From positions 1 to 13,310 of the forward strand of contig CACZSO010000336.1 of assembly GCA_902783795.1 (NCBI GenBank): a stretch of 13,310 nt of DNA, written 5' to 3'. The translations under genes and the position numbers were made by a program. How positions within the stretch are numbered: position 1 is the stretch's first letter; each line of letters starts with the position of its first letter. Positions 1 to 6,501 of the stretch are shown here, piece by piece. Below the pieces are notes generated by a model that was given only the letters and a program-made list of their open reading frames with translations, did no database searches and had not been told where the DNA came from. Source of the DNA: an uncultured Eubacteriales bacterium. GTDB taxonomy: Bacteria; Bacillota; Clostridia; Lachnospirales; Lachnospiraceae.

Positions 1-639
1 GAAGGCGGCCAGCTTTCTGAAAAGATCCGCAGGAATCCTTATTCGGTGCTGCTTTTTGATGAGATCGAAAAGGCACACCCCGATGTATTTAATATCCTGC
101 TGCAGGTCCTGGATGACGGACAGATCACTGATTCCCAGGGCCGGAAGATCGATTTTAAGAACACGATCATCATCATGACATCCAACTGCGGCGCAGAAAA
201 CATCATTACGCCTAAAGTCCTGGGATTCGGCGCAAAGCCCAGTGCAGAAGCTGATTACCAGGTCATGAAAGACCGGGTCATGGAAGCCGTGCGGCGCACC
301 TTCAAACCGGAGTTCTTAAACCGGATCGATGAGATCATCGTCTTCCATCCGCTGGATAAGGCGAATATGAAGGATATCGTCAATATCATGCTGAAGGATA
401 TCACAAAGCGGGCCCGTTCCCAGATGAATCTTTCTCTGAAATTCACACCCTCAGCCAAAGAGCTTCTGATGGAGAAAGGCTATGATCCTAAGTATGGCGC
501 CCGTCCCTTGCGCCGGGCTATCCAGAACCTGGTAGAAGATGAATTGGCCGAGAAGCTGTTAGACGGTACTTTCCAGGAAAATGATACCATTGTCATAGGC
601 AAGGAAAAAGATACACTCACATTTACAAGGAAAGCCTGA
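1..639 (+). CDS. clpC: ATP-dependent Clp protease ATP-binding subunit ClpC, C-terminal part (5' end outside window)
   Basis: The reading frame is open from base 1, so the gene begins upstream; 212 residues of the second AAA+ module are visible. ClpC is a Hsp100 unfoldase that feeds substrates into the ClpP peptidase in the cytoplasm. Seen here are the Walker B stretch LLFDEIEKAH (residues 17-26), the sensor-1 run IIIMTSN, a VLGFG loop where ClpP-docking loops of this family sit, the arginine-finger region FLNRIDE, and the sensor-2 motif GARPLRRAI near the end. The D2 small domain ends normally and the gene stops with TGA. radA begins 1 nt after the stop, an arrangement known from the Bacillus clpC operon. 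ClpC is preferred over ClpB or ClpE because of the short C-terminus, the LGFG loop and the radA neighbour, but the N-terminal domain that would settle this is not in the window. Confidence 0.9.
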   Translation, partial: EGGQLSEKIRRNPYSVLLFDEIEKAHPDVFNILLQVLDDGQITDSQGRKIDFKNTIIIMTSNCGAENIITPKVLGFGAKPSAEADYQVMKDRVMEAVRRTFKPEFLNRIDEIIVFHPLDKANMKDIVNIMLKDITKRARSQMNLSLKFTPSAKELLMEKGYDPKYGARPLRRAIQNLVEDELAEKLLDGTFQENDTIVIGKEKDTLTFTRKA

Positions 640-640
640 T

Positions 641-2017
641 ATGCCTAAGAAAAGTACAGTTTTTTTCTGTAAGGAATGCGGGTACGAAAGTGCCAAATGG
701 ATGGGCCAGTGCCCGTCCTGCCATGCATGGAACAGTTTTGTGGAGGAGCCTGTTAAAAATATACAGGCTCCTTCCGGCATTTCTAAAAAGAAAGCCTCTT
801 ATAACAGAGAAGCCGTATGGCTTAAAGAAGTATCCCTGGAAGAGCATAAACGTTTGTCTTCCGGCATGGAAGAGCTGGACCGGGTCCTGGGCGGCGGCAT
901 CGTTCCGGGATCACTCATCCTGCTGGGCGGTGATCCCGGCATAGGAAAGTCCACAATCTTGCTGCAGGTCTGCGGTTATCTTTCTTCCCATGGATCCAGT
1001 GTTTTATATGTTTCCGGAGAAGAATCCCTGCAGCAGATCAAAATGCGGGCTGTGAGGTTGGGTGCAGATAAGGAGGATATCCGTCTGGCAGCTGAAACAG
1101 ATCTTAGTGAGATCGAAGCCCTGGTGGGGAAAGAAAAACCAGATATCCTGGTGATCGATTCTATCCAGACCATGTTCCGGGAAGATATCTCATCGGCTCC
1201 CGGTTCTGTGTCTCAGGTAAGAGAATGTGCCGCTTTCTTCATGCAGCTGGCAAAAAAAGAAAAGATCTCTATCTTCCTCATCGGCCATGTGACGAAAGAA
1301 GGCATGGTCGCCGGCCCCCGGGTGCTGGAGCATATGGTGGATACGGTCCTGTATTTTGAAGGAGAGAGGTCAGCTGACTACCGGCTGATCCGGGCTGTAA
1401 AAAACCGTTTCGGCGCCACGAATGAAGTGGGTGTTTTTGAAATGGGGAATAAGGGACTTATAGAAGTAAGAAATCCTTCTGCCTACATGCTGTCCGGGCG
1501 GCCAGAAAATGCTTCCGGTTCTGTCGTCACCTGTGTCATGGAAGGCACCAGGCCTCTTTTATTAGAGCTCCAGGCTTTAGTTGCAAGAACGGCTTTTGGT
1601 TTGCCCAGAAGGACCGCAGCCGGCATCGATTACAACCGCCTGAATCTGCTGATCGCTGTATTGGAGAAAAGAGCCTCCCTGACCCTGGGAGAATATGATG
1701 TGTATGTAAACCTGACTGGTGGTCTGAAACTGTCAGAACCCTCCCTGGACCTGGCACTTTTATGTGCCGTGATCTCCGGATTCTATGACATACCGGTATC
1801 ACCACAATTGATCTGCTTTGGTGAGGCAGGGCTTACCGGTGAGATCAGAGGCGTCTCTCAGGCAAATCTCCGGGTAAGAGAAGCTGTCAAACTGGGGTTT
1901 AACAAGATCATGCTTCCCTCAGTTTCACTAAAAGACGTAGAAGATGAACTGAAACCTTTATGTGTCCCGGTAAAGAATGTAAGAGAGGCTGTCAAGTTCA
2001 TTACTTCCGGCAGATAA
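641..2017 (+). CDS. radA: DNA repair protein RadA
   Basis: RadA (Sms) is a RecA-like ATPase that helps process recombination intermediates and branch migration during DNA repair. The 458-residue product has the full family layout: an N-terminal zinc finger with C10, C13, C24 and C27; a Walker A motif GGDPGIGKST at residues 96-105; a Walker B-like LVIDSIQT segment; the RadA-specific KNRFG motif at residues 254-258; and a C-terminal Lon-protease-like domain (about 290-458) containing SLDLALL. Length matches the family (about 450-460). ATG at 641 lies 1 nt after the clpC stop, so the two genes are almost certainly cotranscribed and coupled. The disA gene that follows radA in Bacillus is absent; instead a terminator and a convergent tRNA follow. 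Confidence 0.97.
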   Translation: MPKKSTVFFCKECGYESAKWMGQCPSCHAWNSFVEEPVKNIQAPSGISKKKASYNREAVWLKEVSLEEHKRLSSGMEELDRVLGGGIVPGSLILLGGDPGIGKSTILLQVCGYLSSHGSSVLYVSGEESLQQIKMRAVRLGADKEDIRLAAETDLSEIEALVGKEKPDILVIDSIQTMFREDISSAPGSVSQVRECAAFFMQLAKKEKISIFLIGHVTKEGMVAGPRVLEHMVDTVLYFEGERSADYRLIRAVKNRFGATNEVGVFEMGNKGLIEVRNPSAYMLSGRPENASGSVVTCVMEGTRPLLLELQALVARTAFGLPRRTAAGIDYNRLNLLIAVLEKRASLTLGEYDVYVNLTGGLKLSEPSLDLALLCAVISGFYDIPVSPQLICFGEAGLTGEIRGVSQANLRVREAVKLGFNKIMLPSVSLKDVEDELKPLCVPVKNVREAVKFITSGR

Positions 2018-2018
2018 C

Positions 2019-2051
2019 AAAAAACTCCGGCGTTGAAACCGGAGTTTTTTT
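2019..2051. terminator. Bidirectional rho-independent terminator between radA and tRNA-Glu
   Basis: A hairpin with GC stem CTCCGG (2025-2030) and CCGGAG (2039-2044) and an 8-nt loop is flanked by six A upstream (2019-2024) and seven T downstream (2045-2051). Read on + it ends clpC-radA, starting 1 nt after the radA stop. Read on - it has a T-run too and lies 6 nt beyond the tRNA 3' end, so it can end both convergent transcripts. Confidence 0.9.
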
Positions 2052-2057
2052 ATGAGA

Positions 2058-2129
2058 TAGCGCGTACGAGAATCGAACTCGTGTTTCCGCCTTGAGAGGG
2101 CGGCGTCTTAGCCGCTTGACCAACGCGCC
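2058..2129 (-). tRNA. tRNA-Glu, anticodon CTC
   Basis: The reverse complement folds into a cloverleaf of 72 nt. The acceptor is GGCGCGT paired to ACGCGCT with a terminal G1-U72 wobble, and the D stem is GTC/GAC. The anticodon stem CCGCC/GGCGG carries the 7-nt loop CTCTCAA, giving anticodon CTC. The T stem ACGAG/CTCGT encloses TTCGATT, and the discriminator base is A. The CCA end is not encoded (+ strand 2055-2057 reads AGA), so it must be added by tRNA nucleotidyltransferase. It decodes GAG. It runs convergent to radA and has its own promoter upstream on the - strand. The only doubtful points are the exact 3' terminal base pair and discriminator. Confidence 0.95.
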
Positions 2130-2147
2130 TTAAAAAGCACGAAGTGA

Positions 2148-2176
2148 ATAATAACATAATAATCTAAGCTTGTCAA
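2148..2176 (-). promoter_or_regulatory. Promoter of tRNA-Glu
   Basis: On the - strand a perfect -35 TTGACA (2176-2171) is followed by a 17-bp spacer and -10 TATTAT (2153-2148), five of six matches to the sigma-A consensus. The -10 lies 18 bp from the tRNA 5' end. It is divergent from the upp promoter; the two -35 boxes are separated by 34 bp of A/T-rich DNA (2177-2210). Confidence 0.82.
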
Positions 2177-2210
2177 GTATATTTGAAAAGATAAAAAAAG
2201 TAATTTTTTA

Positions 2211-2240
2211 TTGACTTAAGGCCTGCTTTTGTTGCATAAT
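2211..2240 (+). promoter_or_regulatory. Promoter of upp
   Basis: -35 TTGACT (2211-2216) and -10 CATAAT (2235-2240) are spaced by 18 bp; each has five of six consensus bases. The A/T tracts just upstream (2192-2210) could act as an UP-like element. Transcription would begin near 2247, leaving a leader of about 37 nt before the upp start. Confidence 0.72.
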
Positions 2241-2283
2241 GGAAGGAAGAAATTTAATCTTTCCAGAAAGAAGGGAGATATTT

Positions 2284-2937
2284 ATGTCAACGATTCCATA
2301 CGGTCCTGAGGACAATGTTTTTGTACAGGAGCATCCCCTGATCAAGCATAAGATTACCATGATCAGAGATAAAAATACCGGGACGAATGAGTTCCGTAAA
2401 ATCATTGAAGAAATCGCCATGCTGGAAGGCTTTGAAGCTTTGAATGACCTTCCGCTGGAAGATGTGGAAGTGGAGACTCCCATTGAAAAATGTATGAGTC
2501 CTGTAGTTGCAGGAAGAAAACTGGCTATCGTTCCTATCTTAAGGGCAGGCCTGGGTATGGTCAGTGGTATCACATCCTTAGTCCCCTCAGCTAAGATCGG
2601 CCATATTGGCCTGTACCGGGATCCTGTTACACATGAGCCTCATGAATATTACTGCAAACTGCCTTCACCCATCGAAGAACGCACTATCGTGGTCCTGGAT
2701 CCCATGCTGGCTACCGGCGGTTCAGCTTCAGATGCCATCCGTATGATAAAGGAAAAGGGTGGAAAGCAGATCAAATTTATCTGCATCATCGCCGCACCGG
2801 AGGGTGTGGAGCGGCTTCACAAAGATCATCCGGACGTTCAGATCTACATTGGCCAGGTAGACCGGCAGCTGAATGAGAATGCCTATATCTGCCCGGGTCT
2901 GGGCGATGCCGGCGACCGCATTTTCGGTACGAAATAA
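2284..2937 (+). CDS. upp: Uracil phosphoribosyltransferase
   Basis: Upp converts uracil and PRPP to UMP and pyrophosphate in pyrimidine salvage (cytoplasm). The 217-residue product carries the type-I phosphoribosyltransferase PRPP loop DPMLATGGS starting at residue 139, the upstream substrate-pocket segment PILRAGLGM, and the typical C-terminal uracil-binding region PGLGDAGDR. The frame stays open upstream to an ATG at 2239, but that ATG overlaps the -10 box. The start at 2284 has an AAGGGAG ribosome-binding site (2271-2277) at 6 nt and gives the usual family N-terminus and length, so it was chosen. The gene has its own promoter and no visible terminator: the rpsU -35 box starts 3 nt after its stop. 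It may therefore read through into rpsU. Confidence 0.97.
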   Translation: MSTIPYGPEDNVFVQEHPLIKHKITMIRDKNTGTNEFRKIIEEIAMLEGFEALNDLPLEDVEVETPIEKCMSPVVAGRKLAIVPILRAGLGMVSGITSLVPSAKIGHIGLYRDPVTHEPHEYYCKLPSPIEERTIVVLDPMLATGGSASDAIRMIKEKGGKQIKFICIIAAPEGVERLHKDHPDVQIYIGQVDRQLNENAYICPGLGDAGDRIFGTK

Positions 2938-2939
2938 GC

Positions 2940-2967
2940 TTGACATTCTGAAAAGATATGCTATACT
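2940..2967 (+). promoter_or_regulatory. Promoter of rpsU
   Basis: A perfect -35 TTGACA (2940-2945), a 16-bp spacer and -10 TATACT (2962-2967, five of six) lie immediately after the upp stop. The predicted transcript would have a leader of about 40 nt. This is one of the strongest-looking promoters in the window, as expected for a ribosomal protein gene. Confidence 0.85.
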
Positions 2968-2990
2968 TTATGGGCGTGTGTTTTAATCTG

Positions 2991-3006
2991 CACCTGAAGG
3001 AGGTGA
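2991..3006 (+). promoter_or_regulatory. Extended Shine-Dalgarno of rpsU within a short hairpin
   Basis: AAGGAGGTGA (2997-3006) is a 10-nt match to the complement of the 16S rRNA 3' tail, longer than any other ribosome-binding site here. CACCT (2991-2995) directly upstream can pair with AGGTG (3001-3005) across the 5-nt loop GAAGG, hiding half of the site. The pairing is seen in sequence; a regulatory role is inference. Confidence 0.5.
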
Positions 3007-3014
3007 AAAGATAG

Positions 3015-3188
3015 ATGTCGACTGTTATCGTAAAAGAAAATGAGACGCTGGATTCAGCGCTTCGCCGTTTCAAGAGAAACGTTGCCAAAGCGGGCATTCA
3101 GCAGGAGATCAGAAAGCGCGAGGCTTATGAGAAGCCCTCAGTCAGAAGGAAGAAAAAATCCGAGGCTGCCAGAAAGCGTAAATACTGA
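3015..3188 (+). CDS. rpsU: 30S ribosomal protein S21 (bS21)
   Basis: A 57-residue basic protein starting MSTVIVKENE, with the family's conserved core (LDSALRRFKR, then KAGIQQEIRKRE) and a lysine/arginine-rich tail ending RKRKY. bS21 binds the small subunit near the 3' end of 16S rRNA, close to the anti-Shine-Dalgarno. Length fits the Gram-positive form (about 57-58). ATG at 3015 follows the strong AAGGAGGTGA site. The gene is bracketed by its own promoter and a terminator, so it can be expressed as a single-gene transcript, possibly with upp read-through. In many Bacillota rpsU is followed by a yqeY gene; here the next gene is phoH. Confidence 0.97.
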   Translation: MSTVIVKENETLDSALRRFKRNVAKAGIQQEIRKREAYEKPSVRRKKKSEAARKRKY

Positions 3189-3200
3189 TCCACCGCCTGC

Positions 3201-3217
3201 ATCCGGAATTTCCGGAT
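3201..3217 (+). repeat. Perfect 8-bp inverted repeat downstream of rpsU
   Basis: ATCCGGAA and TTCCGGAT are separated by one T. In RNA it would fold as a 6-bp stem (ATCCGG/CCGGAT) with a 5-nt loop. No T-run follows, so it is not a terminator by itself; it may protect the rpsU mRNA 3' end or simply be chance. It sits 21 bp before the real terminator. Confidence 0.45.
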
Positions 3218-3237
3218 CTATAAACATCAGGAAACGG

Positions 3238-3266
3238 AGGCCGCGCATTTTTACGCGGCCTTTTTT
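3238..3266 (+). terminator. Rho-independent terminator after rpsU
   Basis: The stem GGCCGCG (3239-3245) pairs with CGCGGCC (3254-3260) over an 8-nt loop and is followed by six T (3261-3266). It ends rpsU and lies only 38 bp before the chosen phoH start, with no obvious promoter between. Confidence 0.88.
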
Positions 3267-3290
3267 CCACAGAATATGCTTTATCCTATG

Positions 3291-3296
3291 AGGTGA
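3291..3296 (+). promoter_or_regulatory. phoH: Ribosome-binding site that decides the phoH start (TTG)
   Basis: AGGTGA lies 8 nt before an in-frame TTG at 3305. The alternative in-frame GTG at 3293 sits inside this site and would have no SD of its own; the first in-frame ATG (3326) has none either. The TTG is therefore preferred. Confidence 0.55.
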
Positions 3297-3304
3297 TCAG
3301 AAAC

Positions 3305-4321
3305 TTGGAAGATACCCATACCATTATGAATATCCCGCTGGAGCATCAGAAAAATGTCTTCGGCGCTTTTGACACAAATATCAAGAAAATCGAAAGAATG
3401 CTGTCCGTCAGCATCGTGGACCGTTCAGACGGTGTCACCATCTCCGGCGGCGAAGAAAGCGTTGCCAGGGCCAGGCAGGTGCTGATGGATCTTCTGGAGC
3501 TTTCGCACCGCGGCAATATCATTACGGAACAGCAGGTGGATTACGCCATCATGCTTTCCGAAAATGGAGAAAGTAATAAGATCGTGGAGATCGATAAAGA
3601 CACGATCTGCCGCACTGTTTCCGGAAAGCCTGTAAAACCCAAGACCCTGGGCCAGAAAAAATATGTAGATGCCATGCGACAGTGCATGATCACCTTCGGT
3701 GTAGGCCCTGCCGGCACCGGCAAAACTTTCCTGGCCATCGCCATGGCTGTCAATGCTTTCAAATCCCAGGAAGTGGATAAGATCATTCTGACCCGGCCGG
3801 CTATTGAAGCAGGAGAGAAGCTGGGCTATCTTCCCGGTGATCTGCAGAGTAAGATCGATCCTTACTTAAGACCCCTGTATGATGCCTTATTCCAGATCAT
3901 GGGGGCAGAAGCCTTTGCCCACAACCTGGAAAGAGGCGCCATCGAAGTAGCACCCCTGGCTTATATGAGGGGACGTACACTGGATAATGCCTATATCATC
4001 CTGGATGAAGCCCAGAACACCACACCATCCCAGATGAAGATGTTCCTGACCCGTATCGGCTTCAATTCCAAATGCGTCATCACCGGTGACCGCACACAGA
4101 AGGATCTGCCCGCCGGCACTCAGTCCGGCCTGGATCTGGCCATCCGTATCTTAAAAGGTATCGATGACATCGCCATCACCGAACTTACCAACAAGGATGT
4201 GGTCCGTCATCCCCTGGTCCAGAAGATCGTGGAAGCTTATGAAAAATACGAAGCCCGGCAGCTGAGGGAAGAAAAGCCCAGACCCTATCCGAAAAGCGTG
4301 AGAAGAGGACCTCATCTATGA
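3305..4321 (+). CDS. phoH: PhoH family protein (PhoH/YbeZ-like ATPase)
   Basis: A cytoplasmic P-loop ATPase of the PhoH/YbeZ family, which in other bacteria partners with the YbeY endoribonuclease. With the TTG start it has 338 residues. Visible in order are an N-terminal KH-like region (about 25-70), the PhoH-type PKTLGQKKYVDA segment before the P-loop, Walker A GPAGTGKT (134-141), the TRPAIEAGEKLGYLPG region, Walker B YIILDEAQNTT (230-240), and the sensor-like ITGDRTQKDLP. The basic C-terminal tail is typical. Starting at GTG 3293 would add four residues. ybeY overlaps its end by 4 bp (ATGA). In spore-forming relatives yqfC and yqfD often precede phoH; they are not here. No promoter was found between the rpsU terminator and this gene. 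Confidence 0.95.
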   Translation: MEDTHTIMNIPLEHQKNVFGAFDTNIKKIERMLSVSIVDRSDGVTISGGEESVARARQVLMDLLELSHRGNIITEQQVDYAIMLSENGESNKIVEIDKDTICRTVSGKPVKPKTLGQKKYVDAMRQCMITFGVGPAGTGKTFLAIAMAVNAFKSQEVDKIILTRPAIEAGEKLGYLPGDLQSKIDPYLRPLYDALFQIMGAEAFAHNLERGAIEVAPLAYMRGRTLDNAYIILDEAQNTTPSQMKMFLTRIGFNSKCVITGDRTQKDLPAGTQSGLDLAIRILKGIDDIAITELTNKDVVRHPLVQKIVEAYEKYEARQLREEKPRPYPKSVRRGPHL

Positions 4322-4812
4322 CATTGTTCCTGGATCAGGAAGTGGAAGCTTCCTTTGATTTTGATGTAAGAAAAACAGCCGAAGAAGTGATAGAAGCGGC
4401 CCTTGACCATGAACATTGTCCCTATGATGTGCAGGTTTCTGTGACTTTGACGGATAATGAGGGCATTCATGAAATCAACCGTGATTTCAGAAAGATCGAT
4501 GCCCCCACTGATGTACTGTCTTTCCCTATGGCGGATTTTGAAACGCCGGCAGATTTTGATTCACTGAAAGACAGTGACGATGTTTTTGACCCGGATACAG
4601 GGGAATTCATGATGGGCGATATCATGATCTCTCTTGAAAAGGTCAAAGAACAGGCAGAGGCTTACGGACATTCACAAAAGCGTGAATATGCCTTCCTGAT
4701 CGCCCACAGCATGCTGCATCTTATGGGCTATGATCACATGGAAGACAGTGAACGCCTTCAAATGGAAGAGAAGCAGGAAGCTATCCTGGCTTCTTTAAAT
4801 ATAACAAGATAA
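4318..4812 (+). CDS. ybeY: Endoribonuclease YbeY (rRNA maturation factor)
   Basis: YbeY is a zinc metalloprotein needed for 16S rRNA 3'-end maturation and ribosome quality control. The 164-residue product has the diagnostic HxxxHxxxxxH metal site: H130, H134 and H140 within AHSMLHLMGYDH. It also has the conserved NRDFRKIDAPTDVLSFP segment (54-70) and GDIMIS (100-105). An acidic insertion (about 80-97, rich in D and E) separates the last two, as in many Gram-positive homologues. The ATG overlaps the phoH stop (ATGA), and an AGAGGA site lies 8 nt upstream, inside phoH. The usual downstream partners in Bacillota (dgkA, cdd, era) are missing. Confidence 0.97.
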   Translation: MTLFLDQEVEASFDFDVRKTAEEVIEAALDHEHCPYDVQVSVTLTDNEGIHEINRDFRKIDAPTDVLSFPMADFETPADFDSLKDSDDVFDPDTGEFMMGDIMISLEKVKEQAEAYGHSQKREYAFLIAHSMLHLMGYDHMEDSERLQMEEKQEAILASLNITR

Positions 4813-4839
4813 GTCATTCCCTTTTATCGGAGGGACCCT

Positions 4840-6501
4840 ATGAAAGAAAACAATAAGAAAAATTTCCTGGTCCACGGCGGTATCCTGGCGGTAGCGTCGG
4901 TATTAGTGCGCTTTATTGGCATGCTGTACCGCATTCCCATGGTACGGATCATCGGCCAGGAAGGTAATGGTTATTATTCCACGGCCTATTCCGTCTATAC
5001 CATCCTGCTTTTATTATCTTCCTACAGCCTTCCCCTGGCTGTATCTAAGATGGTAAGCGCAAGGCTGGCGCTGAAGCGGTGGGTAGAGACCCGGCGTATC
5101 CTGGAAACGGCCATGATCTTCGCGGTATCCGTGGGCTTTGTGTTTGCGCTCCTTACTTATTTCGGAGCTGACTGGTTCTGTGATAAGGTGATGAACAGCC
5201 CCATGTCCGCCTTACCTTTGAAATGGATGGCGCCTACGGTGTTTATCATGACCGTCCTGGGGGTCCTCAGAGGCTTTTTCCAGGGCATGCAGACTACGAT
5301 CCCCACAGCCATCTCCCAGATCCTGGAGCAGATCATCAATGCTTTTGTTTCCGTAGGTATGGCTTCCGTCCTGTTCCGGCATGGGGCTATGCTGGACGCT
5401 GCTAACGGCACCAGTGGCCTTGATGCTTCCTGGGGCGCGGCCGGCGGCACCATCGGTACCGGAGCCGGTGCATTGACCGCCTTATTATTCTGCGGTCTGG
5501 TATTTTTCTGGTTCCGTCCTACTTTCAGAAAACAGCTGGAACTGGACCGCCACACCCAGGTAAAGAGCTATTCCAGCCTCATGAAGATCCTGGTACTGAC
5601 AGCCGTCCCGGTGATCCTTTCCACTGCCTGCTACAACAGCATCGATATACTGGATACAGCCCTGTTTAACGCGGCCATGAAGAAAAAAGGCCTTTCACTT
5701 TCTGAATATTCTTCCATCTGGGGCAACTATAACAGTGCTTATTTACTATTGATCCATCTGCCGGTGGCCTTTTCATCGGCCATTGCCTCGGCGCTGATCC
5801 CGTCTCTGACGGAAGCCTTTGTAGAAAACAATAAACGGGAGATGCTGAAAAAGATCTCCTTAACAATCTCTGTCACCATGCTGATCGCGATCCCCTGCGC
5901 CTTTGCGCTTACGGTCATCGGCGGGAACCTGGCCAAATTATTGTTCCCCTCCATCTCGGACGATGCGAAACGGTATCTGATCGCAGGAAGCCTTGCGGTG
6001 GTGTTTTTCTCCCTTTCTACCGTGACGAATGCCATCCTGCAGGGGCTGGACCATATGAGAAAACCGGTGATCCACGCGGCTGTCAGCCTGGGAGTTCATT
6101 TGGTATTGATCGTACTGCTGCTGTTCGTATTCAAAGCCGGCATTTACAGTGTGATCATTGCCTACATGGTCTTCGGACTGGTGATGGCTGTCTTGAATCT
6201 GCACAGTGTCTATAAGGTGACTGGTTATCTTCCGGATCCTTTACGGACCATTGCCTTACCTGCCGGCGCTGCCTTCTTTATGGGGCTGGTCTGCTTTGTT
6301 GTATCCTTCATCTTCAGCCGCTTTGTTTCCGGAAAACTGATGAACCTTCTGATCGTGCTGGTTTCAGCTGTCCTCGGGATCATCGTCTATGGTGTGCTGG
6401 TGCTGTACTTTGGTGTGCTTACCAGGCAGCAGTTAAGGGAACTCCCGGCAGGAAAGAAGATATTGAAGCTGGCTGACCGCCTGCATATCATGAGATCATG
6501 A
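4840..6501 (+). CDS. MOP-superfamily lipid flippase (SpoVB/YtgP-type, MurJ-like polysaccharide biosynthesis protein)
   Basis: An integral membrane protein of 553 residues with many hydrophobic segments, consistent with the 12-14 helices of the MOP/PST flippase fold. The start (basic MKENNKKNF, then a first helix, then RFIGMLYRIPMVRIIGQEGNGYY) is the hallmark of the SpoVB/YtgP group. Members move lipid-linked cell-wall or polysaccharide precursors across the membrane; Bacillus YtgP is a lipid II flippase (MurJ). A Gly/Ala-rich stretch near residues 196-214 and basic cytoplasmic loops are also typical. GGAGG at 4829-4833 supports ATG 4840. Twenty-seven nt separate it from ybeY; the next gene overlaps its stop by 4 bp. 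A neighbouring HI0933-family flavoprotein gene, as with Bacillus ytgP-ytfP, favours a YtgP/MurJ role over a capsule-specific one, but the substrate cannot be proven here. Confidence 0.88.
   Translation: MKENNKKNFLVHGGILAVASVLVRFIGMLYRIPMVRIIGQEGNGYYSTAYSVYTILLLLSSYSLPLAVSKMVSARLALKRWVETRRILETAMIFAVSVGFVFALLTYFGADWFCDKVMNSPMSALPLKWMAPTVFIMTVLGVLRGFFQGMQTTIPTAISQILEQIINAFVSVGMASVLFRHGAMLDAANGTSGLDASWGAAGGTIGTGAGALTALLFCGLVFFWFRPTFRKQLELDRHTQVKSYSSLMKILVLTAVPVILSTACYNSIDILDTALFNAAMKKKGLSLSEYSSIWGNYNSAYLLLIHLPVAFSSAIASALIPSLTEAFVENNKREMLKKISLTISVTMLIAIPCAFALTVIGGNLAKLLFPSISDDAKRYLIAGSLAVVFFSLSTVTNAILQGLDHMRKPVIHAAVSLGVHLVLIVLLLFVFKAGIYSVIIAYMVFGLVMAVLNLHSVYKVTGYLPDPLRTIALPAGAAFFMGLVCFVVSFIFSRFVSGKLMNLLIVLVSAVLGIIVYGVLVLYFGVLTRQQLRELPAGKKILKLADRLHIMRS

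Noticed and set aside
2239..2283. Upstream in-frame ATG extending upp by 15 residues
   Set aside because: The ATG overlaps the -10 box and would not be in the mRNA; the ATG at 2284 has a good SD and gives the normal family N-terminus.
2797..2940. Terminator at the end of upp
   Set aside because: No GC hairpin followed by a T-run is present before the rpsU promoter; upp seems to lack a terminator of its own.
3040..3291. 83-codon + frame overlapping rpsU and its terminator
   Set aside because: It covers most of rpsU in another frame and runs through the terminator hairpin; it has no SD and no family features.
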